A DNA stretch of 8,295 bases from assembly GCA_027057985.1 (NCBI GenBank), contig JALUTJ010000449.1, positions 1 through 8,295 of the forward strand, in the 5' to 3' direction. The DNA is from Chromatiales bacterium. Its GTDB lineage: Bacteria > Pseudomonadota > Gammaproteobacteria > UBA6429 > Thiohalophilaceae. The position numbers and the translations under genes are program-made. Every line of letters begins with the position of its first letter. Position 1 is the stretch's first letter. Below, in pieces: positions 5,525-8,295 of this stretch. The notes beneath the pieces are model-generated. The model did no database searches, was not told the DNA's origin, and saw only the letters and a program-made list of their open reading frames with translations.

Positions 5525-6754
5525 TTATTTAAAAAGCTGCATTAACTCGGCCATTTCCGCTTTGGACTGGGCAACGATAAGACGCGGGTTGGTATCATCA
5601 AGATCAATTCGCTTCATGGCTGGCAGGTCATTCAGATCAGGCATTTCTGTTTTATTGCCACCCAGCATATCACAATGTACATGGGCAAGCTGTACGATAT
5701 CACAGTAATCGGCAACCACTGCCTGACGTTGCCAGTCCTCGGCCTCTTCTGCAACGGTAACCAGCTCCTGTTCGAAGTCCCACTGTTTTAACAACATACT
5801 GCCAACCGCCGGTTTAAGGTCTGTAATAATCCTGTCGAGTAATTCAGCATTATCTTTTATTTCTTCGTGATTATCCGCACGTACCAGCACAGGCACCATG
5901 CCAATATCATGAATGAGCCCGGCAAGAAAAGCCTGCTCGGGATCAAACCCTTTAATATGCTTTGCCAGTACATGGCTCACTACCCCAACCCTTACACTGT
6001 GCTGGTAATATTCCTTCATGCGTTTTTTAATCAGGGGGGACTTTGCAGAATATAGATTACGTAACGTCACACTAATGACAATAGTACGCATGGCACGCAG
6101 GCCAATTCGTTGTACCGCACGCTGGATTGTCTGTACCGGCTGACTGGTCATATACATGGCGCTGTTTGCAACCTGCACGGTACGTGCCGAGATTATCGGA
6201 TCATTCTGGATTATCTCGGCTATCTGTTTGAAGTCCAGTGACTCGTCCTGCACGGCCTGGTTAATTTTCAGTGCCACCTCCGGCATGCTGGGCAGATCGA
6301 CCTCATGGTGATTGAATTCCTGACGAATCTCCTCAATGATTTCGGCTTCCCGATTATCTTCTACCGTGGTAAAGCCCGGCTGGGCTGGCTCGGCTTTATG
6401 CTCATTGGCATAGCGTTCCAGCGTCGCTTCATTCAGAGAAAGGAAGCTGCAGGGTTTATTGCAAACACCATGCAGGCCATGAGTATGCACCCGGAACAGA
6501 GGCTGGTGGGCACGATCGCTGCCACCGCTGATCACCTGCAATACCTGGTCATTGGCGACCAGTTCGATCTCACCTTCAACCAGATAGAGATTACGATCCA
6601 TGTGCTCATCGGCATGCAATATATCTCCCTTTTTCAGGAATTCTGCGCGAGCATCTTTGGCCAGCTCAAGAAGGGCAACACTGCCAAGCTCCCGCGTATC
6701 CGGAAGGGTTAAGAGGAACTTGAGCAAACCTACATTGCTAAAGGCTTCTGCCAT
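5525..6754 (-). CDS. HDOD-domain signalling protein with degenerate cyclic-nucleotide-binding-like domain
   Basis: The 409-residue soluble protein has two domains. Residues about 25-115 resemble a cyclic-nucleotide-binding fold (AEFLKKGDILHADEH, LYLVEGEIELVAN), but the phosphate-binding cassette is not recognisable, so it may not bind cNMP. Residues about 150-350 are an HDOD domain with LPSMPEVALKI (154-164), NDPIISARTVQVANSAMY (184-201), AVQRIGLRAMRTIVIS (213-228) and the HD pair in LIHDIGMV (280-287). HDOD proteins act as regulators of motility, biofilm or stress responses. Most do not show the phosphodiesterase activity of true HD-GYP proteins, and no GYP motif is seen here. I chose the ATG at 6754 because AGGAGA and AGGAC precede it; the in-frame extension to 6838 is not protein-like. 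It is divergent from yhiN and followed by the CACAGAG palindrome instead of a standard terminator. Confidence 0.9.
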   Translation of the reverse strand: MAEAFSNVGLLKFLLTLPDTRELGSVALLELAKDARAEFLKKGDILHADEHMDRNLYLVEGEIELVANDQVLQVISGGSDRAHQPLFRVHTHGLHGVCNKPCSFLSLNEATLERYANEHKAEPAQPGFTTVEDNREAEIIEEIRQEFNHHEVDLPSMPEVALKINQAVQDESLDFKQIAEIIQNDPIISARTVQVANSAMYMTSQPVQTIQRAVQRIGLRAMRTIVISVTLRNLYSAKSPLIKKRMKEYYQHSVRVGVVSHVLAKHIKGFDPEQAFLAGLIHDIGMVPVLVRADNHEEIKDNAELLDRIITDLKPAVGSMLLKQWDFEQELVTVAEEAEDWQRQAVVADYCDIVQLAHVHCDMLGGNKTEMPDLNDLPAMKRIDLDDTNPRLIVAQSKAEMAELMQLFK

Positions 6755-6852
6755 AATGTCCTGTTCTCCTGCACGTGCCCTGTGCGCACGCCGATGCTTA
6801 TAAATATTATTATTGAGAAAATAACTCAAATACGGCAAACAATATTGCTGCT

Positions 6853-6858
6853 AGTATA
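6853..6858 (-). promoter_or_regulatory. Candidate -10 box for the HDOD gene
   Basis: TATACT on the minus strand gives five of six consensus matches and a predicted start near 6846, leaving a leader of about 90 bases. The -35 region is poor. An alternative is TTGAGT with TATTTA 17 bases on, nearer the gene. The flanking inverted repeat ATTCGG (6866-6871) / CCGAAT (6892-6897) sits just upstream and could be an operator. Confidence 0.3.
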
Positions 6859-6978
6859 GCCAACTATTCGGCTTTATTCTGCTCCCGGATACCGAATCTG
6901 CTACCATACGTCAGGGAAAACCGACATTTCCTCGGTAATATTGCTAAACGCAACCTGACAGGGCAATAAATTTTAAAA

Positions 6979-8157
6979 ATGAAAAAGACCGATGTCGTGA
7001 TTATTGGTGCCAGCGCCTCCGGGCTGATGTGTGCCATCGAGGCCGCTTCGCGCGGACGCGAGGTGACCGTACTGGATCATGCCAACAAGGCAGGGAAAAA
7101 AATTCTTATGTCCGGCGGTGGCCGCTGCAATTTTACCAATTACAATGTCGGTAGTGAAAACTATATCTCGCATAATACTCATTTCGTAAAATCTGCCATC
7201 AAGCGTTTTAACCAGTGGGATTTTATTGCCATGGTTGAAGAGGCCGGTATTCCCTACCACGAACGTGAACACGGTCAGTTGTTCTGCAATAACAGTGCAA
7301 AAGATATTCTTAATTTACTGCTTGATAAATGCAAAGCCCTGCCGGTTTCGATAAAACTTAAAACCGATATTCTTGCTATAGAGAAACAGGCGCACCACTT
7401 TATGGTTAATACCAGTGCCGGCAGCTGGGCATCTGAATCGCTGGTCATCGCCACGGGTGGACTGTCCATTCCCAAAATGGGGGCTACACCACTGGGATAC
7501 AAAATCGCAGAACAGTTTGGTATTCATGTCTGGCCAACCCGTGCCGGGCTGGTACCCTTTACCCTGCATAAGGCCGACAGGGAAAAACTGGGCGATCTTT
7601 CCGGTATAGCGATTGAGGTCGAAGTACGATGTAAGCGGCAATCCTTTCGTGAAAATATGCTCTTTACTCACCGGGGCTTAAGTGGCCCTGCCATGTTACA
7701 GATATCATCCTACTGGGAACCCGGTGACAGTCTGCACATCAACCTCCTGCCCGATACCGATCTGCAACAGCACATCAACCGGGCACGCCAGCAACATAAA
7801 AAGAGCAAGCTGAAAAATCTGCTTTATCCCCTGCTACCGAAAAGAGTGATCAACACTTTTATTGCAACAGAACTACTCGATAGACCTTTACAGGAAATTT
7901 CTCAAAAGCAACAACAGGTTGTAATCGAGACACTGCAATACTGGCAGATCAAACCCAATGGTACCGAGGGCTATCGCACGGCCGAAGTGACCCTGGGGGG
8001 CGTTGACTGTGATGCTATTTCATCAAAGACCTTTGAAAGCAAAGATGTTGCCGGGCTTTATTTTATTGGCGAGGTGCTGGACATCAGCGGCTGGCTGGGT
8101 GGCTATAACTTTCAGTGGGCATGGTCTTCGGGCTGGTGTGCAGGACAATATGCCTGA
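6979..8157 (+). CDS. yhiN: YhiN / HI0933-family FAD-dependent oxidoreductase
   Basis: The 392-residue flavoprotein is close in length to E. coli YhiN. It opens with a Rossmann FAD-binding segment (VVIIGASASGLMCAIEA, residues 6-22). The family signature GKKILMSGGGRCNFTN follows at 39-54. Further family blocks are GQLFCNNSAKDI, VIATGGLSIPKMGATPLGY, TRAGLVPFTLHK and LFTHRGLSGPAMLQISSYW. The C-terminal FAD-contacting block contains TAEVTLGGVD, GLYFIGEVLDISGWLGGYN and FQWAWSSGW. The physiological substrate of this family in proteobacteria is unclear; relatives include BaiN of bile-acid metabolism. One oddity is that the second glycine of the GxGxxG loop is serine (G10-A-S-A-S-G15). The start ATG has only a distant AGGG, so initiation may be weak. 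It diverges from the HDOD gene, and no terminator is seen after it. Confidence 0.96.
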   Translation: MKKTDVVIIGASASGLMCAIEAASRGREVTVLDHANKAGKKILMSGGGRCNFTNYNVGSENYISHNTHFVKSAIKRFNQWDFIAMVEEAGIPYHEREHGQLFCNNSAKDILNLLLDKCKALPVSIKLKTDILAIEKQAHHFMVNTSAGSWASESLVIATGGLSIPKMGATPLGYKIAEQFGIHVWPTRAGLVPFTLHKADREKLGDLSGIAIEVEVRCKRQSFRENMLFTHRGLSGPAMLQISSYWEPGDSLHINLLPDTDLQQHINRARQQHKKSKLKNLLYPLLPKRVINTFIATELLDRPLQEISQKQQQVVIETLQYWQIKPNGTEGYRTAEVTLGGVDCDAISSKTFESKDVAGLYFIGEVLDISGWLGGYNFQWAWSSGWCAGQYA

Positions 8158-8170
8158 TTTGGCGTATAAT
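8142..8170 (+). promoter_or_regulatory. Sigma-70 promoter for the gene at the right edge
   Basis: A perfect TATAAT (8165-8170) follows AGGACA (8142-8147, four of six matches) at a spacing of exactly 17 bases. The -35 lies within the last codons of yhiN. The predicted start near 8177 leaves a leader of about 36 bases before the ATG at 8213, with AAGG at 8198-8201. Confidence 0.65.
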
Positions 8171-8212
8171 ACCCGGCCTGATTTCCCTGTGAATGACAAG
8201 GTTAAATGCGCA

Positions 8213-8295
8213 ATGAAATGGTTTATTCGATTATTTTTCAGAACATTACGTAAAGTTATCGGCCCCTTTATTACCCTGGCAGATAAAATTACCAC
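8213..8295 (+). CDS. Start of a plus-strand gene, possibly membrane-anchored glutaredoxin-like (partial)
   Basis: The ATG at 8213 opens a frame that continues to the window edge: 27 codons reading MKWFIRLFFRTLRKVIGPF followed by ITLADKIT. It is a basic, amphipathic to hydrophobic N-terminus compatible with a membrane anchor. From memory, gammaproteobacterial glutaredoxin-family proteins with an N-terminal anchor begin in this style (FFRTLR, GP, then a TTPKG segment), but the CPxC active site lies beyond the window, so the assignment is tentative. The strong promoter just upstream and the AAGG ribosome binding site support a real gene. A competing ATG at 8206 reads only 15 codons. Confidence 0.6.
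   Translation, partial: MKWFIRLFFRTLRKVIGPFITLADKIT

Noticed and set aside
6305..6712. Plus-strand open frame of 135 codons inside the HDOD gene
   Set aside because: Antisense to the N-terminal domain of the HDOD protein, with no recognisable domain.
8023..8295. Minus-strand open frame running off the right edge
   Set aside because: It overlaps the most conserved C-terminal block of yhiN and the promoter and start of the next gene on the opposite strand.

Overview
The window looks like a chromosomal housekeeping stretch from a gammaproteobacterium of moderate GC content. The best support is the YhiN/HI0933-type flavoprotein ending at 8157, which is very close to the enterobacterial protein across its conserved motifs. 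A DUF1415 protein, a YcbX-like MOSC protein and a CspA-type cold-shock protein fit the same picture. No transposase, integrase, phage gene, CRISPR array, tRNA or rRNA was seen, and no clear multi-gene novel system.

Layout. Positions 1-45 may be the last codons of a plus-strand gene. On the minus strand, read from right to left, come csp (2185-1982), a cytoplasmic DsbA/FrnE-like thioredoxin-fold protein (1895-1266), adenylate kinase adk (1141-497) and a small four-helix membrane protein (435-46). Terminator hairpins follow csp (1938-1953) and adk (457-484). Divergent from csp lies a plus-strand membrane protein (2547-3713) that resembles an M48 metallopeptidase but has lost the HEXXH zinc site. 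It runs tail to tail into a MOSC-domain gene (4502-3708), and the two stop codons share the 6-base palindrome TCATGA. The MOSC gene is the second gene of a tight two-gene minus-strand operon with a DUF1415 gene (5071-4505).

Positions 5072-5524 carry no gene but are crowded with palindromic repeats. These are a nested inverted-repeat element of about 146 bp with a decayed half copy downstream, a small separate hairpin, and a CACAGAG-rich palindrome next to the stop codon of the following gene. That gene (6754-5525, minus) is a probable signalling protein with a degenerate cyclic-nucleotide-binding-like domain and an HDOD domain. It diverges from yhiN (6979-8157, plus). At the right edge a perfect TATAAT box precedes the start of a further plus-strand gene (8213 onward), whose first 27 residues are compatible with a membrane-anchored glutaredoxin-like protein.

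How the genes relate. The genes do not form one pathway. There is a loose redox theme (DsbA-like, MOSC, YhiN and the possible glutaredoxin), and each transcription unit is short. The points most worth a second look are the inactive M48-like protein, the repeat cluster at 5117-5506, the convergent stop-codon overlap, and a possible leaderless start for the DsbA-like gene.
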